Shown here: in pieces, positions 13,001-26,600 of the stretch
Layout: each line of letters begins with the position of its first letter
How positions within the stretch are numbered: position 1 is the stretch's first letter
Source: Eudromia elegans
Lineage: Eukaryota > Chordata > Aves > Tinamiformes > Tinamidae
Length of the DNA stretch: 64,000 nucleotides
Direction: 5' to 3'
Assembly: GCA_003342815.1 (NCBI GenBank)
Contig: PTEX01000150.1
Coordinates: forward strand, 92,170 to 156,169
The notes under the pieces: generated by a model
Told to the model about the DNA's origin: nothing
The model's database searches: none
What the model saw: only the letters and a program-made list of their open reading frames with translations
Made by a program: the position numbers and the translations under genes

Positions 13001-16000
13001 CGTGGAGTATCTAGTGAGTTTATTTGTTTTAAATGAATTACAATGAATATCCAAAACAAACAAACAGAAAGAAAAACAGAGAAAGGGGAAAAAAATCACA
13101 TAAGGAAGAATTAGTGTGTCGCAACCAAGTTAAACTTTCCACTGTATTCAGCATATGCTGCAGACGCAGGACATCACTTATGTCTCCCCCTTTGTCCATC
13201 TCAAATGAGGAAGGCAGAGCAGCATCAGCTGGCAGCTATTTCTAAGGTAGCTCTGCCAGAGTGTGCTGTATTCCAGCTGGTAGCTAAACCTTGGCCCTCT
13301 TGCTGCCACGGACTATGGAGAGATAACAGAGAAGCCAGCACAGTGGAACTGGAGATCCCCACACCAGAAAAATCAGCAGCAAAGCTACGACCCATGCAGG
13401 AAGCCTTGCTGTGCCATCAGCAAGAGGCCAGAGGGACTTGGGAGTCATAGGCATAGGCACTCGGAGAATGTCACAGGTGAGAGAATCCGTTGTACTTCTG
13501 TGCTGGAGTCACATCAGACTTTTTTATAAAATTCCAGAATAAGCTGCTCCATATCTATCAGCTGAACTGTCCCTTTCCTACTTGTTTCTTCCTGTCCATG
13601 TTGATTGGAGAACGAAGACCACTGCCGTCTGATCTTACATCAGTGGCAGAGGTCAGACACTCGGTTAACCAAAGAGCCCAGTTTCTACTATTCATTAGGA
13701 TTTAATGGTGGAATTACCAAAATAATGCTAAAACACTAATGTTTTATTTATACAGCTACCTGAACATCCAGCAGAACCTCTTGAAAAATTCATTAGGTTT
13801 AGATACCCTGTGAATTTTATTTCAGGCTTTACGCTTTTATGCATAGTATCATCACTTTTTAACCAGTGCATATCAGCTGCAATGGGCAGGCAATGCAATT
13901 AGTGCATAGGGGCTCCACATCTTTTATTACAGAGGATTCTGGGTTTTCAATTTTGGGATTAAACAATTAGAAAAACACCTTGAAAGAGTTTGAGTAAGAG
14001 CCTTTTGAAATGAAAAATGATTTTCTTAGCTAGTTCTGGATGAACTGCTCTGGTAAAAAGAATATTGTTTAATTTTCATTTTGAATTAAAGAACTGGAAA
14101 GCTGAGTAATACAGAGGCTAATGCTGAGCTGAGCTGTGCTGCTGCTCCTCTGAGGGCCATAAAAATGTATTAAAACAGGAATTATTTTGTACACTGTGCT
14201 GTACTTCAATGTTTAATTCTCAGCACGCTATAAAATCACTTCCAGGATAATGAAATTACAAAAGAATTTTAATTTCATTTTCAATCCCTTATTGTTACAA
14301 ATTATTAAGAGAAGATGCTTGGAAGAGATGACTAGCAATATTTCTACTCTGGATTCTCTCACTAGAAATGGCTTTTTGACTGAATCACCTGCAAAAGCCT
14401 TTTTCAAGAGATGTAGTGTAGAAGATCCTAAAATATGCAATTGGCTAGGTCCGTTCATGCATTTTAAAGACACTACTATCAGAGAGAGTTTCAATGAGAA
14501 ACAACATTAATAGTCAGAAAAAATATTAATAAATAGCAGTAGAGTAGGAGCTCAAAGTAAATTATGCAACAAAAGGACAAAATGAAAACATGTATTTCTG
14601 AGCATCAGATCAATAAAAAATGTAATATCTGATAACTATGTTTCAGTGCTATTTAAAGGGGAAGACAAAAAAAGTCTCTGACAACCAAGTTTTTTTCTCT
14701 GATCATCAGGGATGATTTTTTTTTTCCCAGGCTCCAAAGTTTGAGCCAAATTCTCACTAAGACCAATGGAAACATTTTAAGTTCAACTCCCTTTCTGAAA
14801 GTTATATGCTGGCAGAAGCATGCCTTTTAGGGTTGGATCAAAAACTACCGTCCTGTTATGCAGCAGATCATAATCTCCCTCTTGCTTAAATTCCACAAGT
14901 CTATGCTCTTCTTTCATGAACAAGAAGTGCAGAACTGGACTAGTAAAACATTTTGAATTCCTGCACTTTTTATAAGCAGGCTTGAGCTGAAGTCAAATGC
15001 TAAGCTCTCTGACTCTCGATAAAGTCTCTGCATATAAAGGGAAGCTCCTTCAGGGTCATAGAAATAACCTCTCTCGGAATGGATTTCTGAAGGAGAAGCA
15101 ATGACAGTACTTCATCATGTGCCTAATTTCTTGACAAACTAAGACCAAAAATGCTCTCAAAATTCCTGGCCATCTGTGTAATCAGGGCTTTCTGTACATG
15201 TTTCAGTTCACTCCTCTGTCAGAGCACACGTAAGTCTTGTAACCTCGAGTTCAATGCAAAGCACAACACAGCAGATCAGATTTATTTACAAGGAACAAAG
15301 CAGCAAAGAGTGGAAACTACCAAGCCACCAGCTGCAAGTGAGGGTTAAAACCACCTTGTCATTGCGATGACATGAGCCTTGAATTTTAAAGCAGTTTAGC
15401 CTCTGAGGACTAATGCTTCAGTTTGCCAGGAAAGGCCTTTAATTGTGAAGTTCAAAGCAAGCAACAGACAGTGTCAGTCTGTATCCTCAGGAAGGTGAGC
15501 TCTTTTGCAGCAAGATTTGCAAATGCAAGAGCTTTTGGTGAGAGGGAGGGTGAACAGTTGGGAGCGTCTTGCTTCTCGTAGCAGCAATCAGCATCTGTGG
15601 AGGGGCCTTTGAATCTCCCACAAGTTGAAGACCTTCATAGGGAGATACGATTTGCATTTCTTCTAAGACACTGGATAAATCATGTCTGTAATTTACGAGC
15701 TGCTTCATAAGCAATTTAGCCACCCCTGCAGCTGTGTTGTAACATCTGAGAGGGAGAATAACCAGAGGTCTTGACCTCATTTCTTCATTGGCCCATCCCA
15801 ATACAAAGCAGTGTATTCATGCTTCACAGTTTTGCAGTCATCCAGAAGTAATGAAGTGAGATTCCTAAGTCTTGATCCCCATTCTAACTGCAGTTTGTGC
15901 ATCTTATTCAATGGCTCTTAAGAGGAAACTGCTTAAGGACAAAGACCACTTCAGAAACAAGGCAAGGTGAAATGAAAAGTCTGTAGAGCTGGTCACTGTC

Positions 16001-18221
16001 AGAACTTGCCACTGAACTTTCCCACAACCTTGGTCAATACTTCAAGCCCTGCCTCTTTTGGAGAACTAAGTATCCAAAACAAAGTCACAGGAAGAAGGGA
16101 GGCAATGAGAAATATATTATAAATACCTTTTGTTGTTCACTTCAGAAATACAGCTACACTACGCAGTTTTGCAGTGATTTGTACCTGTTTAGTAGATGCC
16201 TGTTCTAAGCTCTCACGAGTCTTGTGTGCCAACCTTTTCTCCAATGAACTGTGCAGATAAGCCACATGAGTGTACCTGCAGCTGGAGACATGAGTCATAT
16301 TTCATTTCTAGTGTAATACTACAGCATTCTGTGTTTAATAAATTTCTTCTCTTATTTTATTCAGATTAGTACAACTTGTTAGCTTAAAGTAGTTAAATTT
16401 ATATGTCACATTTATTTATGCCTTTCAAACAGCTCCATTGTATATCTGCAAGGAACACTAAAAGAGAAGTGGTTCCAGAAGCCATTCAGGCATCTGTTTA
16501 TTTGTGCCAAGTTCCACATTATATTTATCTCTTAGCTATCACCCAAACACAGGCTCAGTTCACACTAAACACCCTTTTTGCTTCCACAATATCTTTTTAT
16601 TTGATCAGTTAAAATGAGCTACATATTTCCTTTACCTCTCTGTCATCTCTTTTTACAAGCACCTCTTTGTTTCCTTTTTTATTCCTTGGCTTTATTCATC
16701 CTGATGTTGCCAATATTTACAAAATTTAGAGTACAGAATCATACCTTCAGGAAAAAAAAAAAGGGTAATAATGAAAAAATATGATTAACATCTACAATTA
16801 ACTTCTGTTTTTTTCTAGTTTTGAGTACTCGTCTTCCATTCAAAACTATGACCACTAAGAATATCACTGATATCCTTTTGGAGCTATGCTAGCTGTGTTT
16901 TCTCTTTTCTAAAAAAAAGCCAGGTCCTGACACCAGCCTGTTTGGTTTCATCTGAAAGCCACCAGACTTCTGAAGTTTTCTTAAAGTACATACAGATGGA
17001 GGTTCCACTTGGAAGACAAAATACACTAGAAGACCTAAAACCTGCCAAAAAAAAATGGAGGTGGCTCACAGCTGCATAGGTCACAATGAATTTCTATTAG
17101 CCTAGAGAAAGCTGGGACCAGGTAGCTTTCTAAAGCCATTGTGCATAGGATGGGCTTGCTGATTAAACAGGAAAAGCTTTTTGTCAGTTGTTCTTTGGCA
17201 ATATCAGGTCTTGAAGGACACTTCTGCCGAAGGGTTCTTCATCCTCACATAAGTTCAAGTGTAAGCTGGCATCTGGCCTGGTGGTCACAGATACAGGGAT
17301 GCAACAGGAAACATATTACATCTAGTGGAAAAGTGTATGAAAAAAGCCACTGGCCACTGTGATTGAGCTCTTAGAAGAAGGATTTCAGGTTTTTGTGTAG
17401 CAACTATGCCAAATGCTGAATGCCAGGTGATCTGCTGTGTCACAAGGGTCTTTACCACCATTTGCCAAGAGTGACACATATAACCTTGCCTTGTTACTTC
17501 GGCCAGCAACAGATTTTTCTGTCAGCTATTCAAAGTTCTCCAAAAAAATAAAAGTAAAGCCAGATACTAAAAAAAAGAAGGTGATGATAAACTTGTAAAC
17601 TGCTGCTTACAAAATCATCACTCACAGCCCTGCAACACTGGAATAAGAAGTAGAAGTTTTCTGCAAATCATGCTCATGATCAGTGTGGGACCTCTTTGCC
17701 TGGTAAGCAATGTGGTGCTTCACAACCATGCAGCTGCTGCTGCTACTGCCTGTCATGACCAAGTGCCACAGAAAATTAGACCATCATAGGCCCATGGGAA
17801 GGAAGATAGGAGACCTCTACCTCCTCAATAAATCCATGCCTGATGACCTTATAGAAAAATATGTTTTATGGGAATGTACTTGGGTCCATAAGGGTCTCTC
17901 CCTCACTGAGTTTTGGATGTTTCCAAATCTGTTCATCTGGTCTTTTGTGACTGGGTCTTCTAGGTGAACACAACAATACACATGTTGTTTCCCAGCCTAC
18001 ACTTACATGGCCACTCAGGACAGATTTTGAAGTTTTTTCTGAAAGTTCTCATTTTTTCTGACGTTGATAGAGAATGAAGGAGTTTACATTTACACAGCTA
18101 TGAACATCTGAATCAGCACTCTTTAAAATGTGTTTCTTGCATCTCAGACCTGATGTTTCTAGTTTTCTGTGGTCTCAGATAGACCTTTAGGATGCCTGAT
18201 GCTAAGTTTGTGTTTTTACAC
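7038..18221. other. AT-rich non-coding DNA, no gene recognised
   Basis: Eleven kilobases with no convincing coding exon, RNA gene or clearly recognisable transposon. Open frames are all near or below 100 codons and show no family features. Around 14735-14790 the wording resembles a very old interspersed repeat seen in sauropsid genomes, but too weakly to annotate. Short A- and T-runs are scattered throughout (for example near 11137, 11500, 12366 and 14718). Confidence 0.55.
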
Positions 18222-19032
18222 TCTCAGTAAAATCCATAAATTTTAAGTTGGAAAGTAACCATTCAGATTATCTTGTTTCACTTTCAGCAAAACACAGCCA
18301 CAGAGACCTCTCAGTTATTTCTTGGGAAAAACCCATAATTTCATTTTGAAATGTGTCATGTGTTTCAGAGCGATATTAAATCCTTATATAAAGAGTTCAC
18401 ATAATGGAGAATCAACCACATTCCTAGGTAAGTTTTTCCAATGTTTAACTACCATCTATTTTAAAATATGTTCCATATTTCAAACCTAAATTTGTCTTAC
18501 TTCAGGTTCCTACTGCTGAATTTCATTATGTTTTTTTCTGCTAGATTAAAGAGCTTCCTGTGAGAAATCTATTCCTCAGGTAAGTACCCACGGAGCATGA
18601 TCAAACCATCCCTGAACCTCCTCTTCAACTTGCTAAGTAGATAAAGTTTCTTAAGTTTCTTAGTATGAAACATGTTTCTCCAAACCTCAAGCTTTCCATT
18701 TTTCCTTATTTGAACCCCTCACTTATTCAAACTGCTTTTTGAAGAGATGCATCAGAAGTGGTCAGACCTTTTAGTTATGGTCTCAAAAGTAGTATACAAA
18801 GAGATAATAGCATCTCTCTATTCTTAGCTGGTATCTCTGTGTTTATATAGCCAAGGCTCACATTGACCTATCATACTGAAAGCAAAAATTCAGCTGCTTA
18901 TATTTCATTACCTGCAAATCCCTTCCAGCATCAGTGCATTCCTGAATACAGTCTCTGGATCTGAAATCTTATCTGTTATTATCTACACTCTTTGCTTTCA
19001 AATGTAGAACCACAAATGATTACATTTATAGG
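18222..19032 (-). mobile_element. ancient, decayed CR1 LINE fragment
   Basis: Read on the minus strand this is the 3' part of an old CR1-family non-LTR retrotransposon: part of the reverse-transcriptase C-terminal coding region followed by the 3' UTR. On the plus strand (antisense) several conserved blocks come in the expected CR1 order. They are a 3'-end block (AATTTTAAGTTGGAAAGTAACC, 18239-18260), a block reading GAATCAACCACATTCCTAGG (18410-18428 area), TGCTAGATTAAAGAGCTTCC near 18540, the ATGATCAAACCATCCCTGAA block near 18597, and a TTTATATAGCCAAGGCTCAC block near 18842. The reading frame is destroyed by many stops and indels, so it is non-functional. Divergence looks far greater than in the copy at 33.16-33.85 kb, so the insertion is old. 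The boundaries are estimates; no target-site duplication is visible, as is usual for CR1. It was recognised from remembered family consensus, not by a database search. Confidence 0.8.
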
Positions 19033-19740
19033 TGATCCAAAATTTTCATTTCAGATGTCTAGTAGAAAAAAACTCATCTCCCATATAATCTATTTTTTTC
19101 CTGCAAAAAGTAAGATATTTTAATAAATTTAAAAATTTATTATTTAGTAGAAAATTCTAATTGAACATTTAAAACTAAAATGCCATAAACATTCACTATA
19201 ATTTACATGGTTCTCCTCATAATTCATTCCCTTCCAGGAATTACAGTTCATGGCCCAATTCTGAGACAGGTTTGTGATGGTTTCCATCTTACTATTATGC
19301 AATGACAACCTAAAGTGTCTGTTAGCACTCAAATACTGCATTGTTTGGAGGGAATTCCTTGTTTTATGCTGTTTGTATGTGTGTGTGTTTCAGCACTCCT
19401 ATTAATTTTATGGCACATTAAGGGCTAGTCAATCCAATTCACAAGGCTGCAATGCTAAAGTTAATCTCTTACAGAAGTCACATTTGTTACATTGCAGGTT
19501 TGACAGGATCTATTTTCTACAAGCAAAATTAATTGGCATCAATTATGCACCCATTCTTTAATTCATGACAGGTCATGTTCCTTATTAGCTTTTCCAAGAT
19601 TTTGTCATGAGTTATTTCAGGGTAACAAGACACAGTTTATCAGCTCACCCTTTTAAAATTTCAATACAACACTGAGACTTCCACAGTATTACAGGATTTG
19701 CTAAAAATCACAAACATTGGTTAAGGGAGCTCCCTGACCA

Positions 19741-19776
19741 CTTTTTTGTTTTTTTGGGGTTTTTTTTTTTTTTTTT
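19741..19776. repeat. T-rich tract
   Basis: Poly-T interrupted by single G and GGGG, ending in T17 (19760-19776). A low-complexity tract. Confidence 0.9.
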
Positions 19777-20978
19777 GAGAAAGTCCCACTGATTTTACAT
19801 TACCCTTTTTTGAAATAGTTATGCAACATACTGTCATAGTGTCTTTAGAATATTTTTTGAGTGTCTGTCATTTAGTGAGATCTGAAGTTCACTAGAAAAA
19901 GACAGGTGCTTAGAAATGCTGGGATGAGCATAAACACAGGATATTAATCTCCTCAGTAAGACAGGATCCCTCTTCCTATTTCAAATTAGTCCGAAGTTTT
20001 GTGCTGTTTCCACATTTCCCAGTGAATGCAAATGGGGAAAAAAAAATGTACGTGGAGGAGGTGAATAATTGTGCTGTTATACATTCTTTCTATTGTTTAA
20101 ATGCTTCTGCAGACCTACATTTAGATAAAGACAACATTTTTGAACATAGAACAAGAGAATCATAGGTAGGAGGACACCTGTTTTGCATATGAAGTTCAAG
20201 TGCAAGCTGTTAGAACAGGGTGCCTATCCAAAATAGTAATGCTTATATTTTATCCTCACAGTCATCCTTTCTCATTGATAATGCTCCTGCTAAGGAAGAT
20301 GTCAGCTACTAAAGTGAGGCAGAAGCGGCATTTAGCCACTGTCTTTACTCACTAAATGATCACTCCCTTCTATGCATTTTAATAAAGTCATTTCACCCTC
20401 ACTTATTTTTGCCTGCACTTCTGAGAAGCCCAGAAATAGATTTGACCAAATAAAATTATTTTTGATTAATCTGATCAGTGTCTTTTACTTTTTTACTTTT
20501 TTTTCCACATTGTTCAAAATAGCTCACACACACACAAAAAAAATAAAAACTCTCATTCTTCAAATTAAAATGTAGGCTTTGAGGCATTTCTTTTCCTTGC
20601 CTTCTTTAACTTTTCTGATGAGAAATTCTTTCTTTACCATGGAAAAAATATAGGTCATAGTAACTAGGACCTACCTTATCTAAAAGGAAAGGATAAAGTC
20701 ATTTTGTGAACCAAAGAAGAAAAAGACACTTTTGGCTAAAAGTACAACCTGCCAAGGCAAAAATGCATCTGCTGAGATGTCAAGACTATACACAAGCTTG
20801 ACTACTGGCATGTTCTGATTATTCCAAAATTCTGTGACTTTTGCCAGCTATTCCTTTCCCTGCTAAACTCTGTTTTATCGTCTTGAATCCATTTAGCCCC
20901 ATCTTTATTTGCACTTGTCAGTAAGGGAATCAACACTAGGCAGAAAGGAAATGTTTGTGTCATCCACACAGAGTGGAT

Positions 20979-21000
20979 GACAGGAACAAGACAGGAACAA
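20979..21000. repeat. 11-bp tandem duplication
   Basis: GACAGGAACAA is repeated perfectly at 20979-20989 and 20990-21000. A simple two-copy duplication. Confidence 0.9.
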
Positions 21001-21920
21001 GAGTTCTGTTCAGTCTCATTTGTGTTATCTCTTGGGTATTTTGCATGTACTTGAATTTGAGAAGATCCTATGGAAAAGTCAGTGACACATCTTAGATGAG
21101 AGTCCTTCATGAAAAGGACTCTTATGATCTTCATGCTTTCCTGATCTGTTGTTGTACCCAAGAGTCCAAATCCAAACTGGCCCTGTGTTTCTTGCAGGTC
21201 AGTCTAAAGCAGCATCAAAACAAAAGGTTCAAAAGCTATTGCTAGAGTCATACAAAACCAGCAGAGATATTGCACTTCCGTCAGTGGACACACAACAAAT
21301 ACTCATCAATACAAGTATCGGTTTTACTGATCCATATCCAGCTCTGATATTCAGATTAGTACAATTTCAGAAAGGCTAGAAAACATCTTAAAGGGAAAAC
21401 AAAGCAGAAGATACTAAGTGGTAAATGTTCAGCACAGTGCGTGCTAATTGACTTAGCCATGCAGTTCCCATTACTGTTAATAGGAATCAGATGGCTAAAT
21501 CCCTGAGCTAAAAATGTTCGTTTAAATAGATAACTGCACAAGTGCCAAGCTCAAAGCATCAAGGTAGCATAAACTACCAATGAGGAAGAAACAAACACTG
21601 AAGCCATTTGCTGAAGGAATCAGGAGAGGTTATGGAAGGACTTATCAAAATGGGGTAAAATTATTCTACGAGATCATTTGCTGGAAGTAGTTTTCAAATG
21701 AATTGGATAAGGCTTTAGAGAACAACGTGTGCACTGGCTGAGAATACAAGTCTTCAAAGGCAGGGGAACAGCTGTGCTTTTCCAGAAGGTGCTAGCAGAA
21801 AAGTGGCAGGCTATGAAAAGGCCACATAGGAGCACAAGGCCTTGCTTGATATGCTAGCACAGAGACTCCTCAAAGACACTTAGAGGCAGGGCTGAAAGCA
21901 TCATAATTTTTAGCCTGGCT

Positions 21921-21970
21921 AACATATATACACATATACATATAATATACATATATTATGCACATATGCA
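21921..21970. repeat. degenerate (CA/TA)n microsatellite
   Basis: Mixed ACATATA/TACACATA alternation of about 50 bp, consistent with a decayed purine-pyrimidine microsatellite. It runs directly into the stem-loop at 21971-21997 and then into ACACTCAT-type degenerate repeats up to about 22036. Confidence 0.85.
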
Positions 21971-21997
21971 ATTAACATACATAGATTGTATGTTAAT
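21971..21997. repeat. perfect 10-bp inverted repeat, 7-nt loop
   Basis: ATTAACATAC (21971-21980) is the exact reverse complement of GTATGTTAAT (21988-21997), with a 7-nt spacer. It lies inside AT-rich low-complexity DNA, so a chance or slippage origin is plausible. Confidence 0.85.
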
Positions 21998-22898
21998 TAC
22001 ACTCATTACACTCACATAATTACACATTACACTCATGATTTGTGGATCAGTATTGCTGAAACCAGGGACAGCAGACCTACAGCCTGGAGATGCATAAAGG
22101 CTGCCAATTAATATTTACATATATTTGTTAATAAAACTGTATTGTATCAGGTTTATAGAATGATTATGCCCAGGCCGTCAAAGATGTTTACATCAGATGT
22201 CAGCATCAAACACCTAAGCAAGGCTCAGGGACCTCAGCTTCCTTAGTTGCCATGACACACAAAGTGGGAAATTGATGCCAAAGTCTGGACATGTATTGAC
22301 TGAACTATACAAAAGAAAAAGAATCAGAACAAAATATAGAGCATTCTGAAACTGAAATTGAGTTTTTACTTGAAGGCAAAAGAATAATCAGACAATATCA
22401 AAGTCCTCCTTTCAGAGACAGGATTTTGGATACACTCTCTGATTCTGTCAAGTAATCTTTCTTAGTTGAGATGAAAGAGTTAGTTCTGTTGTTCAGGTAT
22501 GAGCTGTGAATGATAGTTACTTTCCCTGCTGTTGACAAAACAGACACAGTTACAAAAGGAAAAAGAAAAGATATATAGAGGTGGGGAAAATATAGCTTGT
22601 ATTGATGTTCTAAGGCTCCATGGCAGCCGTCTAGTTACAAATAGGCTTTTCTGGGTTGACAAAGATGATTGCAATGCTCCTACCCTACACTTTGTCTTGC
22701 TGATATCATCCAAGTCACCTGACTTGACTGCTCTCCTTGTGCACCCAGACTCATCCATGCCATTTGAACTTGTCCTGGGAATGCCATGAAATTACCAGTG
22801 TAAGGATTATTGACCTACTTAGGCACCTGAATTCTTGATCTTAGCCTGGAAGACCTTGTGCTGGCCCTGCCATGTGCTCTCTCTCAGCACCCTCCAAG

Positions 22899-22933
22899 CA
22901 CCCACTCTGCAATCACCCACTCTGCAATCACCC
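22899..22933. repeat. 15-bp tandem duplication
   Basis: CACCCACTCTGCAAT occurs at 22899-22913 and 22914-22928 without mismatch, followed by a partial CACCC. It lies in a locally GC-richer patch. Confidence 0.9.
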
Positions 22934-23638
22934 CAGTATGCCCAGTCAGGAGAGGCCACGAATCCAGTGATGAGGCAGAGTACGTACCCAGCATGAGTAA
23001 ATACTTCATTCATACTAGCAAATGTGCAAAATGGGCTGATGACAAATGGCACTGCCTGGCTTATGTCTATGTTCCTTTTCTCTGCAAAATGAGGTGAGAA
23101 TATAGTGCCTATTAGGACAGTCCCAGGCCTGTGTTACCCCTTCAGCCATTTCCTGAAATTGTCTGGGAAAGTATGAGCTGGCCCTGGCCAAAAACATCAT
23201 AGCAGCATAATTGCTGCTGATTTGCTAACTGTGCTCAAGGCTCTTTCTGGCCTGGTATAATTTACTTGCATAGACATAAGCAAAGAACAGTTCAGGAATC
23301 TAATCTGGAGAACTGCAAACTAAATGCCATATGTTGGCTGCAAAAGAGTGATTAAAAGCTGAGAGACTGAGACATGACTCTTTCTCTAAGTGTTTGGTCA
23401 TGATGGTCAGAAATTTTGAACTGCAAATGATTTTGAAGCAACACTGAATTCAATACTGAACTCTTTAGTTTAGCTGTTCCCTTGCAGTCAGATATTTGAG
23501 AATCCATATAATCAAGATTCACAAAGGACTTCAGGGTGGCAAAACCAAGTTGTTCTTGGTGTGGATGTTTATCTCATTCTTTCCAAGAGTACAGGACTGT
23601 GTCCTACCAGCAACATGCTCTCAGCACTGGATCATGGA

Positions 23639-23650
23639 ATATATATATAT

Positions 23651-23684
<34 letters not shown>

Positions 23685-23692
23685 ATATATAT
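23639..23692. repeat. (AT)n microsatellite
   Basis: About 54 bp of alternating A and T with two phase slips (near 23650/23651 and 23673/23674). Such tracts are highly length-polymorphic and can extrude cruciforms. Overlapping open frames rich in Tyr/Ile are artefacts of this repeat. Confidence 0.97.
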
Positions 23693-26600
23693 TTAGCTCC
23701 TTTCTGGCTCCACTATCCTTCCATTAGTTTTGATCTTGTGGTTTAGGCTCCAGTGCCTCCTACCCTATCCTTATCTCTATTCTGTATTCAACCCCCAAGC
23801 CGCCTGTACTCAGAAGCCACAACTGCTAGGTGAGCACTGTAACCACTATACAAAATGTAGACAGCCCTTCCTCTGCCCAGGTATCCAAGCAGGGAAAAGG
23901 AGCTAGCAAACCATCTCCATGAGGATGAGTTGGTCCCACAGCCTGGGAGGGCATTTTTGTCTGCAAATCCCAGTTTCACAGAGGTACATGATTCTAGGCT
24001 GCAGATAGCCTGCGAGAAAAGAACATTTCTGAGCATTTGCTATTGCCTAGCATTGATTTTTCCTCTAGTCACTACTCCTGCTTTCTCCCTTAATTTCCTG
24101 GGGTTGTGGGTGCCCTCTTGGGCACCATGATCTCCATTTCTGGAACTGCATGACTTGAAAGCACTACAAGGCTCACGGTCCTCTGTGTATCTGGGTCTGA
24201 GTGTCCTTGCTTCCGGATCCCTCTCTACTGAATAGCAAAAGCCTTTAACAGGCCAGCGAGCTTGGTCGTTTCAAGTCAGCCGGAAATGAGTTGCCCTCAG
24301 AAACCATTCTTCTCTTTTGTCCTCTCATCAGGATTTTGCAGTTATCCTTTTTCACTCCTAACTGTGGCTATTTAGAATTTGACTCTTTTGTACTGATATG
24401 TCACTGCCACAGAAGTGGGCAGATTTGATTATCTTTCTGATCCGTGTAAGTAATCTCATTTCAAACTTTGACCTCCCACAGGCACCTGCTGCTTTTGACA
24501 TCAAAGCCAGTTCTTTATCACGGAAGTAGCTTAGCCTTATGGCAAAATTATCGATTGCAGATGACTTATATGCTCTTCCTGCTGTGTTCTATCAAAAGCT
24601 GATCCACTGTTCTGTTGCTTCTTTTGACAATGAGTTTGAATTTGTTACAAGCTCTATGCCAGCTCATAACTTCTCAGGAATTGTCTCCATCTCCCTCCTT
24701 TTGGTTTTCCCACTTCCTTTCGTTATCTCCTGCACCACTAATGCTTGAAATGTGTGCAAGTCAGGCTCCTGCAACATCTAGAGTGGCTGTTTTTTTCCTC
24801 CAAACTTCCAAATAGAGGGCAATTTTGGCCCATTTTAAATCTCTGCCCAAACTGTGTAAGGTCTCTGGCAGATCTGCTCTCTGTGCTATGTTCTGAAAAA
24901 TAGCCCTCCTGTTGGAGAACAAGCAAGCTCTCCCTCTAAATCTCAGCATACTGACGACTTTACTTCCTAACTCAGTCTCTCAGGCAAAGGCATTTCAGGG
25001 GAGGGAGTATCTCTTACAGTTTGCTTGAGCAGACCTGTGGCACCGAGGTTCAGTTCTGGTCTCTACTTGTAGTAGCTAGTGTCATTACACCAAGATTGCC
25101 ATATATGCTAATGTCTCCTAACAATCTTACCAAGCTCTTAAATGAGAATTTATCACAATTGACGAGTTCTCAGTTTTTATACAGTAGGTCTAATTCATCT
25201 AGCTGTGATCAGTTCCCTTTCCTAGTAGAATTTCTTCTATTTTGGCCAGACTCCAGTCATTCTTTTCTGGGACTAATGATGCATTGAATGAACGTATCTG
25301 TTTACCAACGCCAACCTCTTCTATCAAATAAAATTACTTTTGCTACTTTTATGTACTTTACAATTTTCTTAGACTTTCCCTAAAAGAGTAATGACAAGTT
25401 TGATACTGTAAGCCAAAAAAATTAAATAACTACCTTATGTTCTAGCTTCAAGATCTTATTTTAAGTAGTCTATCCTCCTAGCTTTAAGCAATTGCTCCTG
25501 ACAGCCTTTCCCCTTCAGTGCTTTATTCCATTCAATTTCATTTACAATGTTCTGTCTGCTCCCAAGGTATTAGGGAGTAAGTGGCCATTGAGCATAAGAC
25601 TCTTCAAATCAAGGTTGAGCTGCAGAGCAAAACTCAGAGAAAAGAAGCTTGGGGATATTTTCAGCTCCTTTATATAAAAAGTCTCACAAGTGAGGTTTCC
25701 TCAGAATTAACTCCAAACCATGTCTAAAATAGAATTTGTCTCTAGTTGCAAGATTGGCATAGCTTTGTAGTGCCTGCCTGATAATATTGCACAAGATGAA
25801 ATGTGAGCTATGGGAATGTTAAGTTTTAGTCTGTACATCTGGCAAATAAGAACTACATTTGGGGGATAAGAGATTTCTCTGTTCTATAGGAAGAACTGCC
25901 CACTTAGTAGGCTTCTCCTGCTGAGAATGGTACTGCAAATTACAGTTCTAGACCCCTATGTTCAGGAATGGCTACTTAGCTAAATGCCTCCATTACCAAC
26001 CTCATATTTTAGGTAAAAATACTGATGATGCAACAACATTACTATTGAGAATGCTGATTTTTTAGGACTAAACAAGAATAAAGTCTAGCAGAGAATATGT
26101 CTCAAAGGTTTTATTGTAGTAAAACTGCAAATCCTATGCTCAGAAGCATACACTCAAAACAGAATTCCTTGCTAACAATAAATGGAAACTTTCTTACAAA
26201 TCCTGTATATAGAGATCCCTGTATAAAGTTACTGAGAATCTTATTCTCTGATGAATTAACAGATATATTAAAGGATCTTTTGGCTAAGAATGATATCTTT
26301 GAAAAACTGAAAATACATAAAGTAAGTTAGTGCTTATATGTATTTATAGAGAGAAGAACAGAATAAGCACATATGCGCATATTGTACTGAATCTTTTCTC
26401 CCTTTTATGTTAGTTGCCTTCATTGAACAAAAAGTTCTTTCAGAGCAGAGACTCCATCTACATATAAATGTGGGTAACAGAACAGTGTGTTCTCTATTTC
26501 ATTACCAGTTACTTAGGTTTCTGGTATACTAAAATTGTAAAAAGCATGATGCCACTAATAGGAAACAGTCCCTTCATCTTAGTTGCACAGATTCAAAAAC

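Noticed and set aside
17710..17967. Frame with a Met/Leu-rich start resembling a signal peptide
   Set aside because: The Leu run comes from a short CTG-rich patch. Nothing downstream resembles a secreted protein.
23496..23746. Three overlapping frames rich in Tyr and Ile
   Set aside because: Produced by translating the (AT)n microsatellite.
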